NCBI RefSeq assembly: GCF_025971945.1
Contig: NZ_JAPDHW010000008.1
Coordinates: 62,001 to 126,000 of the forward strand
Reading direction: 5' to 3'
Source: Chryseobacterium kimseyorum
Lineage (GTDB): Bacteria; Bacteroidota; Bacteroidia; Flavobacteriales; Weeksellaceae
Length of the DNA: 64,000 nucleotides
Under the pieces are notes generated by a model. That model worked only from the letters and a program-made list of their open reading frames with translations, made no database searches and was not told the DNA's origin. The position numbers and the translations under genes were made by a program. Position 1 is the stretch's first letter. Each line of letters opens with the position of its first letter. Below, one piece after another: positions 24,691 to 34,416 of this stretch.

Positions 24691-26808
24691 TCAATCTAAA
24701 AACCGATTCAAAATATCCACTGCACATTTAGGTAAATTCGTTCCCGGACCGAAAATAAAATCAGCACCATTTGCATACAGATACTCATAATCCTGTTGTG
24801 GAATTACGCCACCTACGACAACTGTAATATCTTCTGCACCTAGTTTTTTCAGTTCTTCAACAACCTGCGGAACCAAAGTTTTGTGACCTGCCGCCAGAGA
24901 CGACACACCCAAAATATGAATGTCATTTTCCACCGCCTGTTTTGCTACTTCTTCAGGAGTTTGGAATAATGGCGCAACATCAACGTCAAATCCCATGTCG
25001 GCAAAAGCAGTTGCCACTACTTTTGCCCCGCGGTCATGACCGTCCTGACCCATTTTTGCCACCATAATTCTCGGGCGGCGACCTTCTTCTTCTTCAAATT
25101 TCTGAGTAAGCTCGAGGGCTTTTCCAAAGTATTCGTTTTTACCTGCATTCATAGCGTAAACTCCCTGTATTGTTCTGATGTTGGCTTTGTAACGTCCGAA
25201 ACTTTCTTCCATCGCATCGCTCATTTCGCCCAAAGTCACCCTTCTGCGGGCGGCCTCGATGCAAAGTTCTAAAAGATTTCCGTTACCAGTTTTAGCACAA
25301 TTTCTAATATCATTTAAAATTTGGCTGACCGCCTCGGTCTTTCTGGTTGATTTGATAGATTCAAGTCTTTCGATTTGTTTTCTGCGGACTTCCGTGTTAT
25401 CGATATCTAAAATGTCAATTGGCGTTTGTTTTAAACTCGATCTGAACGAATTAACACCAATGATAAATTCTTCACCGCTATCAATTTTCGCCTGCTTTTT
25501 TGCGGCAGCTTCCTCAATTCTCATTTTTGGAATTCCTGCTTCGATGGCTTTGGTCATTCCGCCTTCTTTTTCAACCTCATCGATGAATTTCATCGCTTCT
25601 TCGATCATCTGCTGAGTTAAAGCTTCTACAAGATTGCTTCCACCCATCGGATCAACGACATCGCAGATTCCGCTTTCCTGTTGAAGAATAATTTGTGTAT
25701 TTCTCGCAATTTTTGCAGAATAATCTGTCGGAAGTGCAATGGCTTCATCCAAAGCGTTAGTATGCAAAGACTGAGTTCCTCCCAAAGCTGAAGATAAAGC
25801 TTCGATGGCAGTTCTTGTGATATTATTAAATGGTTCCTGTTCCGTCAAAGACCAACCAGACGTCTGAGAATGCGTTCTTAATGCTAAAGATTTTGGATTT
25901 TGTGGATTAAACTGCTTTAACAATGTTGCCCAAATATATCTTGCAGCACGCATTTTAGCAATTTCCATGAAGTGATTCATTCCGATTGCCCAGAAAAAAG
26001 ACAGTCTTGGAGCGAAATCATCGACGTTCATTCCTGCTTTTATTCCGGTTCTTACATATTCCAAACCGTCGGCTAAAGTATAAGCCATTTCCAAAACCGG
26101 CGTGGCTCCGGCTTCCTGCATGTGATAGCCTGAGATGGAAATTGAATTGAATTTCGGGATATTTTTAGAAGTATATTCAAAAATATCAGCAATGATTTTC
26201 ATGGATGGTGTTGGCGGATAAATGTAAGTATTCCTTACCATGAATTCCTTTAAAATATCATTCTGAATAGTCCCTGAAAGCTTATCCTGAGAAACGCCCT
26301 GCTCTTCTGCAGCGACAATATAGAAAGAAAGAATCGGCAAAACGGCACCGTTCATCGTCATTGAAACTGAGATTTCATCCAAAGGGATTTCATTAAATAG
26401 AATCTTCATATCCTCAACGGAATCAATCGCAACACCAGCTTTCCCAACGTCGCCGACTACTCTTGCGTGGTCAGAATCATATCCTCTGTGGGTTGCCAAA
26501 TCGAAAGCTACGGAAAGTCCTTTTTGTCCGGCTGCCAGATTTCTTCTGTAAAAAGCATTGGATTCTTCAGCAGTTGAAAAACCTGCGTACTGACGCACCG
26601 TCCACGGTTTCTGAACATACATTGTGGAGTAAGGTCCCCGTAAAAAAGGAGCAATTCCCGGTGAAGAATCGCTGATAGTCTGATCTTTAATATCCTCAGA
26701 ACTGTATTTTGATTTCAATTCAAGACCGTCTTTCTCGAACTGATAGACTTCCAAATGTTTTTCTGATATAGTAAATTGGGGATTTTTATTCTGAATTTCC
26801 CTTCTCAT
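24691..26808 (-). CDS. scpA: Methylmalonyl-CoA mutase, large (catalytic) subunit
   Basis: Adenosylcobalamin enzyme interconverting succinyl-CoA and (R)-methylmalonyl-CoA; 705 residues, the length of the catalytic chain. The N-terminal TIM barrel includes [21 protein letters not shown] and [21 protein letters not shown]. The C-terminal B12 domain has the base-off cobalamin motif GQDGHDRG (His near residue 591), then [12 protein letters not shown] and GGVIPQQDY. The small subunit usually encoded directly upstream in Bacteroidetes is absent; upstream is a 520-base gap. MeaB, its GTPase partner, is at 16479-17462. Confidence 0.97.
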   Translation of the reverse strand: MRREIQNKNPQFTISEKHLEVYQFEKDGLELKSKYSSEDIKDQTISDSSPGIAPFLRGPYSTMYVQKPWTVRQYAGFSTAEESNAFYRRNLAAGQKGLSVAFDLATHRGYDSDHARVVGDVGKAGVAIDSVEDMKILFNEIPLDEISVSMTMNGAVLPILSFYIVAAEEQGVSQDKLSGTIQNDILKEFMVRNTYIYPPTPSMKIIADIFEYTSKNIPKFNSISISGYHMQEAGATPVLEMAYTLADGLEYVRTGIKAGMNVDDFAPRLSFFWAIGMNHFMEIAKMRAARYIWATLLKQFNPQNPKSLALRTHSQTSGWSLTEQEPFNNITRTAIEALSSALGGTQSLHTNALDEAIALPTDYSAKIARNTQIILQQESGICDVVDPMGGSNLVEALTQQMIEEAMKFIDEVEKEGGMTKAIEAGIPKMRIEEAAAKKQAKIDSGEEFIIGVNSFRSSLKQTPIDILDIDNTEVRRKQIERLESIKSTRKTEAVSQILNDIRNCAKTGNGNLLELCIEAARRRVTLGEMSDAMEESFGRYKANIRTIQGVYAMNAGKNEYFGKALELTQKFEEEEGRRPRIMVAKMGQDGHDRGAKVVATAFADMGFDVDVAPLFQTPEEVAKQAVENDIHILGVSSLAAGHKTLVPQVVEELKKLGAEDITVVVGGVIPQQDYEYLYANGADFIFGPGTNLPKCAVDILNRFLD

Positions 26809-27264
26809 GCTTTCTGATTTAAGATTTTAAAAGTAAGCATTTTTGGATTAATGTTTTGGTGCTGATTTTCAGTTTGAAAGAATAATTTTAAACACATCAG
26901 TCATAGGAGATTTTTTAAAATTGTTCCACATAAAAGGACACATTATTCTTTGAAAAAAATTTGATTTTCTTTCTAGTTGATTCCTGTTTTCTAAGCTTGT
27001 TCTAAGCTTGAAGCGACTTAAAAATCTTTAATTGGTTTTAAGATTTTTGATGAGGATCAGAGGATTTCATTCTATTCTTTAATAAGTTGTTACTTTGGGA
27101 CTTTTAATCACCTACACAAATTTCATTAATAATGTTTTTTGTCACGAATGCACGAATTATCATTATTAAATATAGTAAAAATCCAATTTCGCAGGAAAAT
27201 ACATTCGTGAATTCGTGGCGATTTTTTAATTGAAACAGATAAAAAATAATCTTTAAAAGCTTTA
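26809..27264. repeat. Gene-free gap with several small repeats
   Basis: No gene seen. It holds a perfect tandem 11-mer TTCTAAGCTTG (26989-26999 and 27000-27010), a hairpin AAAAATCTT / AAGATTTTT (27020-27048), and an inverted repeat CACGAATGCACGAAT (27143-27157) against ATTCGTGAATTCGTG (27203-27217), matching at 14 of 15 positions. The last resembles dispersed hairpin elements common in Flavobacteriia. Confidence 0.65.
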
Positions 27265-27270
27265 ATAAAA

Positions 27271-27301
27271 AAAGCGACACCGTCTGTTACAATGTCGCTT
27301 T
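27271..27301 (-). terminator. Terminator after the prolyl oligopeptidase gene
   Basis: Perfect 9-bp stem AAAGCGACA / TGTCGCTTT with a 13-base loop and a T tract on the minus strand. Confidence 0.75.
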
Positions 27302-27328
27302 TATATTTAATTAAAAATAGTATTCTAA

Positions 27329-29440
27329 TTATTTTCCTAATTTTTTCACACCCATTTCATACAGCGCAAAAGAAAGCAAATCTGCATTTTCACTGATGAC
27401 CTGGTCGGTTGCTCTTCCTGCGCCGTGACCTGCGTTCTTTTCAATTCTTACCAAAATCGGGTTGGCACACTTCTGTTTCTCCTGCAATTCTGCCCCAAAT
27501 TTAAACGAGTGTGCCGGAACCACTCTGTCATCGTGATCACTTGTGATAATCATCGTTGATGGATAACAGGTTCCTGCTTTTACATTGTGAACCGGAGAGT
27601 AGGATTTTAAATAATTAAACATTTCCTTATTGTCTTCGGCCGTTCCGTAATCGTAAGACCAACCTGCACCGGCAGTGAATTTGTTGTATCGCAACATATC
27701 TAAAACACCAACTCCCGGGAAAGCAACTCTTGCTAAATCAGGACGCATCGTCATCGTTGCCCCAACCAAAAGTCCACCGTTTGATCTTCCTGAAAGCGCC
27801 ATGTAATCTTTTGAAGTATAGCCTTTAGCCTGAAGGTATTCTCCAGCTGCTATGAAATCTTCGAATACATTTTTCTTATCCATTTTTGTTCCTGCATCGT
27901 GCCATTTTTTACCATATTCTCCACCACCGCGGATGTTTGGAACGGCATAAATTCCGCCATTTTCCATCCAAATCGCATTGATAACGGAGAAGGAAGGCTG
28001 TAAACTGATGTTGAAACCACCATAAGAATACAGCATTGTCGGATTTTTACCATCCATCTTTATTCCCTTCTTATAGCTGATCATCATCGGAACTTTTGTA
28101 CCGTCTTTTGATGTGTAAAAAACCTGTTCAGAAACGTAATCTTCGGGATTGAATTTTACTTTCGGCTTCTGATACACCTCAGATTTTCCGGTGTCTGCAT
28201 TGAATTTATAAGTCGTTCCGGGTGTGATATAATTGCTGAAAGAATAGTACATATCCTTCTCCTTTTTCTTACCACCGAATCCACCGACATTCCCTTTTCC
28301 AGGCAAAGAAATTTCCCGGATAAGTTTTCCAGTTTTGTCGAACTGTTTTACTTTGTCAATCGCATCAACCATGTAGGTTGCAAAGAAATATCCTCCGCCT
28401 GCAGAAATTCCCAACACATTTTCCGTTTCAGGGATCACGTCTTTCCAGGTTGCCGGAGCTGGATTTTGGATGGTAGTTTTCACTAAACGCATATTGGGCG
28501 CATCTTTATCGGTAAAAATGTAGAGATTATCGCCGTCTGTATCCAAAATATTGGCATTGATATCAAAACCACTGTTGATCTGTACGAAATCGCCACCTTT
28601 TTTTAGGTCTTTAATATAAACTTCATTTCCATTAGTCGCATTGGCTGCAGAAATTATCAAATATCTTTCGTCTTCAGACAGGTACGCTCCCAAATATCTT
28701 CGCGGTATTTTTTCTCCTCCGAAAATCAACTGGTCGGCAGATTGTTTTGTACCTAATTTATGATAGTAAACCTTATGTTTATCTGTCATGCCTGAAAGCA
28801 CTGTTCCTTCTTTCGGTTTATCATAACTTGAGTAGTAAAAACCTTCATCGCCCTGCCACGCAACGCCGCTGAACTTGACGTCAACAATGGTTTCATCGAT
28901 TTGCTTTTTGGTAATTGCGTCGATAATGATGATCTTGTTCCAGTCGCTTCCACCTTCTGAAATGGCATATGCTGCCAGATTTCCTTTTTTATTGAAAGAC
29001 AGACTCGAAAGTGATGTTGTTCCTTTTTCTGAAAATTTATTTGGATCTAAAAAAACTTCTGTTGTTTTGGTTTTGTTATCGGTTCTGTACAATACAGATT
29101 GTGCCTGCAGTCCGTTATTTTTATAGTAATACGTATAATCTCCTTCTTTAAAGGGTGCACCGATCTTTTCGTAATTCCAGATGTCTGTCAGTTGTTTTGC
29201 GATTTCCTGTCTGAACGGAATTTTAGATAAATAATTCTGGCTGAAAGCCACCTCTTCATCCACCCATTTTTTGGTGTGTTGAGAGTCGTTTTCCAAATCT
29301 CTGTACGGATCTGCAACGGCAGTTCCGAAGTAAGTATCGGTTTGATTTCCTTTTATAGCTTTAGGATAATTCATTTTCTGAGAATAAAAAGTAGCTGAAA
29401 AAAGTACTCCAGCAGTTAATAAGATGGGTTTAAAATTCAT
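27329..29440 (-). CDS. Prolyl oligopeptidase (S9A family), exported
   Basis: Serine peptidase cutting after proline in short peptides, 703 residues from the ATG at 29440; this start gives a direct signal peptide (FKPILLTAGVLFSATFYSQ), unlike the open start at 29494. Residues about 25-90 and 440-700 form the alpha/beta-hydrolase domain, with a seven-bladed propeller between. The triad is Ser near 553 (SGRSNGGLL), Asp in DHDDRVVP and His in NAGHGAGR. PYRDLEN near the N-terminus is typical of the family. Secretion to the periplasm is expected, as in Elizabethkingia/Flavobacterium enzymes. Monocistronic. Confidence 0.95.
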   Translation of the reverse strand: MNFKPILLTAGVLFSATFYSQKMNYPKAIKGNQTDTYFGTAVADPYRDLENDSQHTKKWVDEEVAFSQNYLSKIPFRQEIAKQLTDIWNYEKIGAPFKEGDYTYYYKNNGLQAQSVLYRTDNKTKTTEVFLDPNKFSEKGTTSLSSLSFNKKGNLAAYAISEGGSDWNKIIIIDAITKKQIDETIVDVKFSGVAWQGDEGFYYSSYDKPKEGTVLSGMTDKHKVYYHKLGTKQSADQLIFGGEKIPRRYLGAYLSEDERYLIISAANATNGNEVYIKDLKKGGDFVQINSGFDINANILDTDGDNLYIFTDKDAPNMRLVKTTIQNPAPATWKDVIPETENVLGISAGGGYFFATYMVDAIDKVKQFDKTGKLIREISLPGKGNVGGFGGKKKEKDMYYSFSNYITPGTTYKFNADTGKSEVYQKPKVKFNPEDYVSEQVFYTSKDGTKVPMMISYKKGIKMDGKNPTMLYSYGGFNISLQPSFSVINAIWMENGGIYAVPNIRGGGEYGKKWHDAGTKMDKKNVFEDFIAAGEYLQAKGYTSKDYMALSGRSNGGLLVGATMTMRPDLARVAFPGVGVLDMLRYNKFTAGAGWSYDYGTAEDNKEMFNYLKSYSPVHNVKAGTCYPSTMIITSDHDDRVVPAHSFKFGAELQEKQKCANPILVRIEKNAGHGAGRATDQVISENADLLSFALYEMGVKKLGK

Positions 29441-29485
29441 TGTGAAGGATTTGACCAAAAATAAGGAAAGTTGGGGGAATAAAAA

Positions 29486-29506
29486 AAGCTTCAATGTGAG
29501 AAGCTT
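29486..29506 (-). terminator. Terminator after the 193-residue secreted protein gene
   Basis: AAGCTTC / GAAGCTT stem with a 7-base loop and a T run on the minus strand, just upstream of the prolyl oligopeptidase gene. Confidence 0.65.
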
Positions 29507-29552
29507 GTTTCTATGTTTAAATAAAAGAATTAGGAATTAAATTGTAATCTAA

Positions 29553-30134
29553 TTATTTACTTATTTTAGGCTTATAACTATTTACTGATTGCCAATACAC
29601 GGTGTAAAAATCTTTATTATTGCTTAAATTTTTAATACCATTAGAAAAATACTCAATAACTTTTGTTTTGTCTGAGTGCGAATCACTTAAGCAGTCATCA
29701 TTATTTTCATCAAAGACCATGATAGATGCATATATTTCTTCCCAACTTTCATCTCCATCTGCATAAACTGTATAAAGTTTATCTTCATTTTCAAACAACT
29801 TCACTTTTTTCCAAACCAATATTGTATGTTGATCACCGACATTAGGTCTTATCTCAATTGTCCACTTACCAAATTTATCATACATAACCTTTTTGGAATA
29901 CATCGCAGAGAAAACAGCGTTAAATTTCAATACGTGAAAATTAACAGAATCTTTTTTCAGTGCTACAGCTTTTTTTAGAATGCTATAATTTAAGTATCCA
30001 TTCTTATAAATAAAAGGAGTATTTGGATTTGCTGTTCTTTGACGAGTGCCAAAACCTCGTTCTTTACTTTTTTTCTGCGCTAAAGATTTGGTTGATAGTA
30101 TCGCAAATAAAAGTAAAAGAAGATTTTTTTTCAT
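29553..30134 (-). CDS. Secreted protein of unknown function
   Basis: A 193-residue exported protein I do not recognise. The signal peptide is MKKNLLLLLFAILSTKSLAQ, then a basic linker (KKSKERGFGTRQR) and a polar, aromatic-rich domain (GKWTIEIRP, HTILVWKKVKLFE, YTVYADGDESWEEIYA). There is no Cys lipobox. A possible -7 box (TATATTTG, minus strand, 30152-30159) lies upstream and a terminator follows, so it is a single-gene unit between prfA and the peptidase. Confidence 0.6.
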   Translation of the reverse strand: MKKNLLLLLFAILSTKSLAQKKSKERGFGTRQRTANPNTPFIYKNGYLNYSILKKAVALKKDSVNFHVLKFNAVFSAMYSKKVMYDKFGKWTIEIRPNVGDQHTILVWKKVKLFENEDKLYTVYADGDESWEEIYASIMVFDENNDDCLSDSHSDKTKVIEYFSNGIKNLSNNKDFYTVYWQSVNSYKPKISK

Positions 30135-30188
30135 AAGATGGTATCTGATTTCAAATATACATTTTCAGTTAATAATTTCCGATAGCCA

Positions 30189-30219
30189 TAATAAAAAAAC
30201 TTCCGATTTCTCAGAAGCT
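30189..30219 (-). terminator. Terminator after prfA
   Basis: On the minus strand, 9-bp stem AGCTTCTGA / TCGGAAGTT (two wobble pairs) around a GAAA tetraloop, followed by seven T. Confidence 0.75.
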
Positions 30220-30243
30220 TTACAATATTTTAAAAAGAAAATC

Positions 30244-31329
30244 TTAATAATTTTCCTCTTCACCTTTCATTTTCTCGGCATTTTCAGCCATGATTACTGC
30301 ATCAATCATATCAGAGATATCACCATTCATGTACGCATCAAGATTGTACATTGATTTGTTAATTCGGTGATCGGTAACTCTTCCCTGAGGATAGTTGTAC
30401 GTTTTGATTTTTGCAGAACGGTCACCTGTGGAAACCATAGATTTACGCTGTGCAGCAATATCGCCAACAGATTTTTGAACTTCGATATCGTATAATTTTG
30501 TACGGAGCATTTCCATTGCCAGTTCACGGTTTGCCAACTGAGAACGTGCCTGCTGACAAACCACTACCATTCCTGATGGCTTGTGCGTAAGCTGTACTTT
30601 CGTTTCAACTTTGTTTACGTTTTGTCCACCCGCTCCACCTGAACGTGAAGTCTGCATTTCGATATCTGCAGGATTTAATTCAAAATCGATTTCTTCAGCT
30701 TCCGGTAAAACAGCAACAGTAATTGCTGACGTGTGAACTCTACCCTGAGATTCGGTTTCCGGAACACGCTGTACACGGTGAACTCCGGATTCAAATTTCA
30801 TGATTCCGTAAACGCCGTCACCTTCAATCTTCAGAATAAGTTCTTTATACCCTTTTGCAGCTTCGCTGGAGTCTGTGATCTCATGCTTCCAACCCTTTGT
30901 TTTGAAGAACATGGCATAAGCTCTGTAAACATCTTCCACGAAAATCGCAGCTTCATCACCACCGGTTCCCGCACGAAGTTCTACAATAACGTTTTTATCA
31001 TCTGCAGGATCTTTAGGAATCAATAGAACTTTCAATTCTTCTTCCAAACCGGGAAGTTTCTGTTGAGCTTCCACCTTTTCCTCTTTAGCCATATCCACCA
31101 AGTCTCTGTCTGAACCATCTGCAATGATTTCGTCAGACTCTGCGATATTATCTAAAGCACCTTTATATTGATTGTAAACATGTACAATTTTTCCTAAATC
31201 GCTGTATTCTTTATTTAATGAAGAATATTTTTTCTGATCCGAAATTACATCTGGCTGTATAATAAGGTCTGCAACCTCATTATATCTTTGTTTGATCGCT
31301 TCTAATTTTGGAATTAATGACTTAGACAT
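30244..31329 (-). CDS. prfA: Peptide chain release factor 1
   Basis: RF1, which reads UAA and UAG in the ribosomal A site and triggers peptide release; 361 residues, full length. The codon-reading tripeptide position is PET at 190-192 ([12 protein letters not shown], the P-x-T class of RF1). GGQ is at 234-236 in [11 protein letters not shown], where the Gln is methylated in active factors. It contrasts with the shortened PrfH at 20395. A -7 box lies 18 bases upstream of the start. Confidence 0.97.
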   Translation of the reverse strand: MSKSLIPKLEAIKQRYNEVADLIIQPDVISDQKKYSSLNKEYSDLGKIVHVYNQYKGALDNIAESDEIIADGSDRDLVDMAKEEKVEAQQKLPGLEEELKVLLIPKDPADDKNVIVELRAGTGGDEAAIFVEDVYRAYAMFFKTKGWKHEITDSSEAAKGYKELILKIEGDGVYGIMKFESGVHRVQRVPETESQGRVHTSAITVAVLPEAEEIDFELNPADIEMQTSRSGGAGGQNVNKVETKVQLTHKPSGMVVVCQQARSQLANRELAMEMLRTKLYDIEVQKSVGDIAAQRKSMVSTGDRSAKIKTYNYPQGRVTDHRINKSMYNLDAYMNGDISDMIDAVIMAENAEKMKGEEENY

Positions 31330-31346
31330 ATTAAAAATTTAGTATG

Positions 31347-31354
31347 CAAAGATA
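31347..31354 (-). promoter_or_regulatory. -7 element of prfA
   Basis: TATCTTTG on the minus strand, ending 18 bases before the prfA ATG, matches the TAnnTTTG consensus. No clear TTG is seen 17-20 bases upstream. Confidence 0.5.
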
Positions 31355-31376
31355 CGGATTTGATGATAAATAAAAA

Positions 31377-31396
31377 AAGCTCATTTTCATGAGCTT
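31377..31396 (-). terminator. Terminator after the GH13 gene
   Basis: Perfect 8-bp stem AAGCTCAT / ATGAGCTT with a 4-base loop and a T run on the minus strand, 15 bases after the stop. Confidence 0.8.
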
Positions 31397-31410
31397 AATG
31401 TTATTAATTT

Positions 31411-34248
31411 TTACTGAACGATCATCTTCTGAATGGCAACTCCATTATCTGTTTTCAGATGAACGAGATAAGTTCCTGCAGGATAATTGACTGTTAATTC
31501 ATAAGTTCCGTCTTCATTTTTCAGTTTAAATGAATCCATTCTCTTACCGCTCATGTCATAGATAAAGATCTCTCCGTTTTTAGCTTTATGATAAATCAGT
31601 TTAGCCAAACCGCGTTTCACAGGGTTGTCTGCAATCTGAAGCGATAATCTTTTATCTAAATTTTCTTCAATCGTAGATAACGTTGTAAAAGGATTTCCGA
31701 AAATTCTGAACTCTCCGGGCTGAAGGGCAATAGGTGCTGTGGTTGACGTAACATTGAATGCTGTATTATCCATTAAATTCTGCCATTGACCTATAAAAGG
31801 GAAATAGGGAACTACATTTTTAGCCGTTGTATCATAATTTGCCAGAACGACAACATTTTTAACACCTGTAGTCAGTAAAGGATCAGTAATATAAATTCTT
31901 GTAATCAAACCATTTGGATCGTTGGTCAGATTATTAGACTCGACTGTATATGTTTTTGATTTGAAAACAGGATGAGCATTTCTTACATTAATAATTTGTG
32001 CCCAAGTGTTATAAATTGCTTTTCTGTTGACATTCGTATCATAATTTAAGATGAAGGCAACAGGTTTCTCGTCAGTTCTGCAATTATTATTAATGCTTCC
32101 ATCCGGACATCTGTTGATGCTGAATTCGTAACCCAATTCGCCAAACTGCCAGATCATTTTCGGGCCTGGAATTGTAAAGAATGTCGCCCCGAAAGTTTTC
32201 ATTCTTTCTAAAGCGGTATTTAAATTTTTCACATCATACGATCCATTCACTGCTCCGTAAGCCAGATTTTTAAACATTAATCTTTCCTCATCGTGACTTT
32301 CGCCATACCCAATTCCATGCATATTGGTAAATCCGTGAAGTTCATGATCCATTCTGTCAAAATTGCTGTTTTGATTGTAGCCCATTGTACTTTGGTTGTA
32401 AGGGCCAGTCTGATTATTCCAAAGCATCACGCCTTTTCCTTCTGCCACTCTGTAGTTTGCCCACTGCTGTTCTTCGGCATCGGTTCCCAAATGCTCAAAA
32501 ATCATGTACGATGTAGGATCAAGAGCCCATTGTTTATCTGCATACCCTTTCAGAATATCCACTCTGTCCTGCTGATAGGCATTAGTACATGTTTCATCAT
32601 TTGCAGTACAGTTTTGGGTGAAACCTTTCGTTAAATCCCAGCGGAAACCATCTACTTTGTATTCGGTTAACCATTGCTGTAAGGTTCTTTCAACATAATA
32701 CTTTGTTGCTACACTTGTATGGTTAAAGTCATTGAACACATTGTAAGAATGCTTCGGAACAGTATTAAAGTAAGGATTGTTTGCCGCAACATCACCGTAA
32801 CCATCACCGTCCGGATCGACATTCCAAAGTCTTACCAAAGGAGATCTTCCTGTAGCATGATTAAAAGCAACATCCAATATCACTGCGATTCCGTTTTGGT
32901 GACAGAGATCTACAAATTCTTTGAATTTTTCCGGAGTTCCATAAGCTTTATCCAAAGCATAATGAAATGAAGTATTATATCCCCAGGAATTATTCCCTTC
33001 AAATTCCATGATCGGCATCAGCTCAATAGCATTGATTTTTAAATCTTTTAAATAATTGATTTTATTGATTAAAGACTGCCAGTTTTTCTCTTGTGTGAAA
33101 TCTCTTAAAAGCAATTCATAGATAATTAAATTTTCCTTATTTGGTCTTGCAAAATTGGTCACCTGCCAGTTGTAAGGCGTCTGACCTGTTTTAAACATAG
33201 AAACTTCAAAGCCCTGCCCCGCAGGAAAAGCTGGTAATCCCGGATAGGTAGTTGCCGAGATTGTAGGATCATCATAAGACGATAAAATCTGTGGTGAATA
33301 TGGGTCTGCAACTTTTCTCAGATCATTGGTTCTATACTGGAAAGTATATAATTGCTGAGGCATTAATCCACTTAACTCGATCCAGTACAAATCAGGATTT
33401 GTTGTATCTCTTTTCATCAGATAGGTATCATTAACCGCCCAGTTATTGAAGCTTCCGATGACATGCACAAAACTTTTAGAAGGAGCATATAATGCCAGAC
33501 CAACTTTGGTGTTATCTGTAGGATTATAATTGATTCCCTGCCTAATCCAACTTGGAATTGCCTGCGAAACGACATTTCTTGGAACCTGAAGAGTGAATGT
33601 GGCACTTTTTACTGCTGAGTTTGCTGTTGCAATTAATTCCATATCTGCATCTGCAGTGACGGTATAATTAAAACTGTAAGAAGTAGACGGCGCTGTAGTA
33701 GAATTCACAACAGTTCCGTTTGCTTTCAGTTGGAAAGTTGCACTCACAGTAGTTGTAGCTGCGATATTAATAGGATTTCCCACAGGCACCGAAGTTAAAC
33801 TACCTGCAGCAGGATTGGTTAGATTTAAATTTAATGTTCCGACATTGACGAAAATATCGGGTGTTGTCTGGTGATTTCCCGTTTTAGTTTTAAGTAAAAA
33901 ACCGAATCTCCCGATGCCTGTACGACCATAAAATGTTGTTGGAGTAAAGGTTAAAGAATAAGTATCTGTACCTGAGTTATAAGACAGCTTATTCAGTTCG
34001 TTGGAGTTGGTCCATGTTCCGTTTGTTGGGCAGTCCTGGCTGTTGAGATAATTCTGATCCAAAGACCACGTCCAAATATAAATGGCATTATTAGTAACTC
34101 CCCAAGCCGATTCGTCAATCTGACTGCCGGGAACTGACAGTGTAATCTGATCTGTTTCGTTAAATGGATTAGGATTTATGGTATAAGTTATCTGCCCAAA
34201 TACAAAACTTGCAGTCAACAGATACAATAAGAAATACAACTTTTTCAT
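31411..34248 (-). CDS. Secreted GH13 alpha-amylase-family enzyme, T9SS cargo
   Basis: A 945-residue secreted glycoside hydrolase acting on alpha-glucans. A signal peptide (1-18) precedes an Ig-like N-terminal region (about 20-230). An isoamylase-type E-set domain (near 240-330, HVIGSFNNWAVND) leads to the GH13 barrel: region I DVAFNHA (about 457), region II GFRWDLTKG with the nucleophile Asp (about 537), region III FEHLG with the acid Glu (about 583) and region IV SHDEE with Asp (about 652). The end (GTYLVHLKTDNGVAIQKMIV) is a type A T9SS sorting domain, so export is to the cell surface or medium. Branching-enzyme/pullulanase-like specificity is possible but not settled. Confidence 0.92.
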   Translation of the reverse strand: MKKLYFLLYLLTASFVFGQITYTINPNPFNETDQITLSVPGSQIDESAWGVTNNAIYIWTWSLDQNYLNSQDCPTNGTWTNSNELNKLSYNSGTDTYSLTFTPTTFYGRTGIGRFGFLLKTKTGNHQTTPDIFVNVGTLNLNLTNPAAGSLTSVPVGNPINIAATTTVSATFQLKANGTVVNSTTAPSTSYSFNYTVTADADMELIATANSAVKSATFTLQVPRNVVSQAIPSWIRQGINYNPTDNTKVGLALYAPSKSFVHVIGSFNNWAVNDTYLMKRDTTNPDLYWIELSGLMPQQLYTFQYRTNDLRKVADPYSPQILSSYDDPTISATTYPGLPAFPAGQGFEVSMFKTGQTPYNWQVTNFARPNKENLIIYELLLRDFTQEKNWQSLINKINYLKDLKINAIELMPIMEFEGNNSWGYNTSFHYALDKAYGTPEKFKEFVDLCHQNGIAVILDVAFNHATGRSPLVRLWNVDPDGDGYGDVAANNPYFNTVPKHSYNVFNDFNHTSVATKYYVERTLQQWLTEYKVDGFRWDLTKGFTQNCTANDETCTNAYQQDRVDILKGYADKQWALDPTSYMIFEHLGTDAEEQQWANYRVAEGKGVMLWNNQTGPYNQSTMGYNQNSNFDRMDHELHGFTNMHGIGYGESHDEERLMFKNLAYGAVNGSYDVKNLNTALERMKTFGATFFTIPGPKMIWQFGELGYEFSINRCPDGSINNNCRTDEKPVAFILNYDTNVNRKAIYNTWAQIINVRNAHPVFKSKTYTVESNNLTNDPNGLITRIYITDPLLTTGVKNVVVLANYDTTAKNVVPYFPFIGQWQNLMDNTAFNVTSTTAPIALQPGEFRIFGNPFTTLSTIEENLDKRLSLQIADNPVKRGLAKLIYHKAKNGEIFIYDMSGKRMDSFKLKNEDGTYELTVNYPAGTYLVHLKTDNGVAIQKMIVQ

Positions 34249-34339
34249 TATCGTTAAATTTTAATAAAAGTAGAATAAAATCTTTTACGAATAAGAAAAC
34301 TTTTAAACTTTATTATTCTCTAAATACAAATCACAAAAA

Positions 34340-34362
34340 AGCCCATACAAAATGCATGAGCT
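34340..34362 (-). terminator. Terminator after the FISUMP protein gene
   Basis: Stem AGCTCAT / ATGGGCT (one wobble pair) with a 9-base loop and six T on the minus strand. Confidence 0.6.
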
Positions 34363-34416
34363 CTCAATGTAAAAAATAAAATTAAAATTTAAAATATCTG
34401 TGATTTGGTGTGTATT

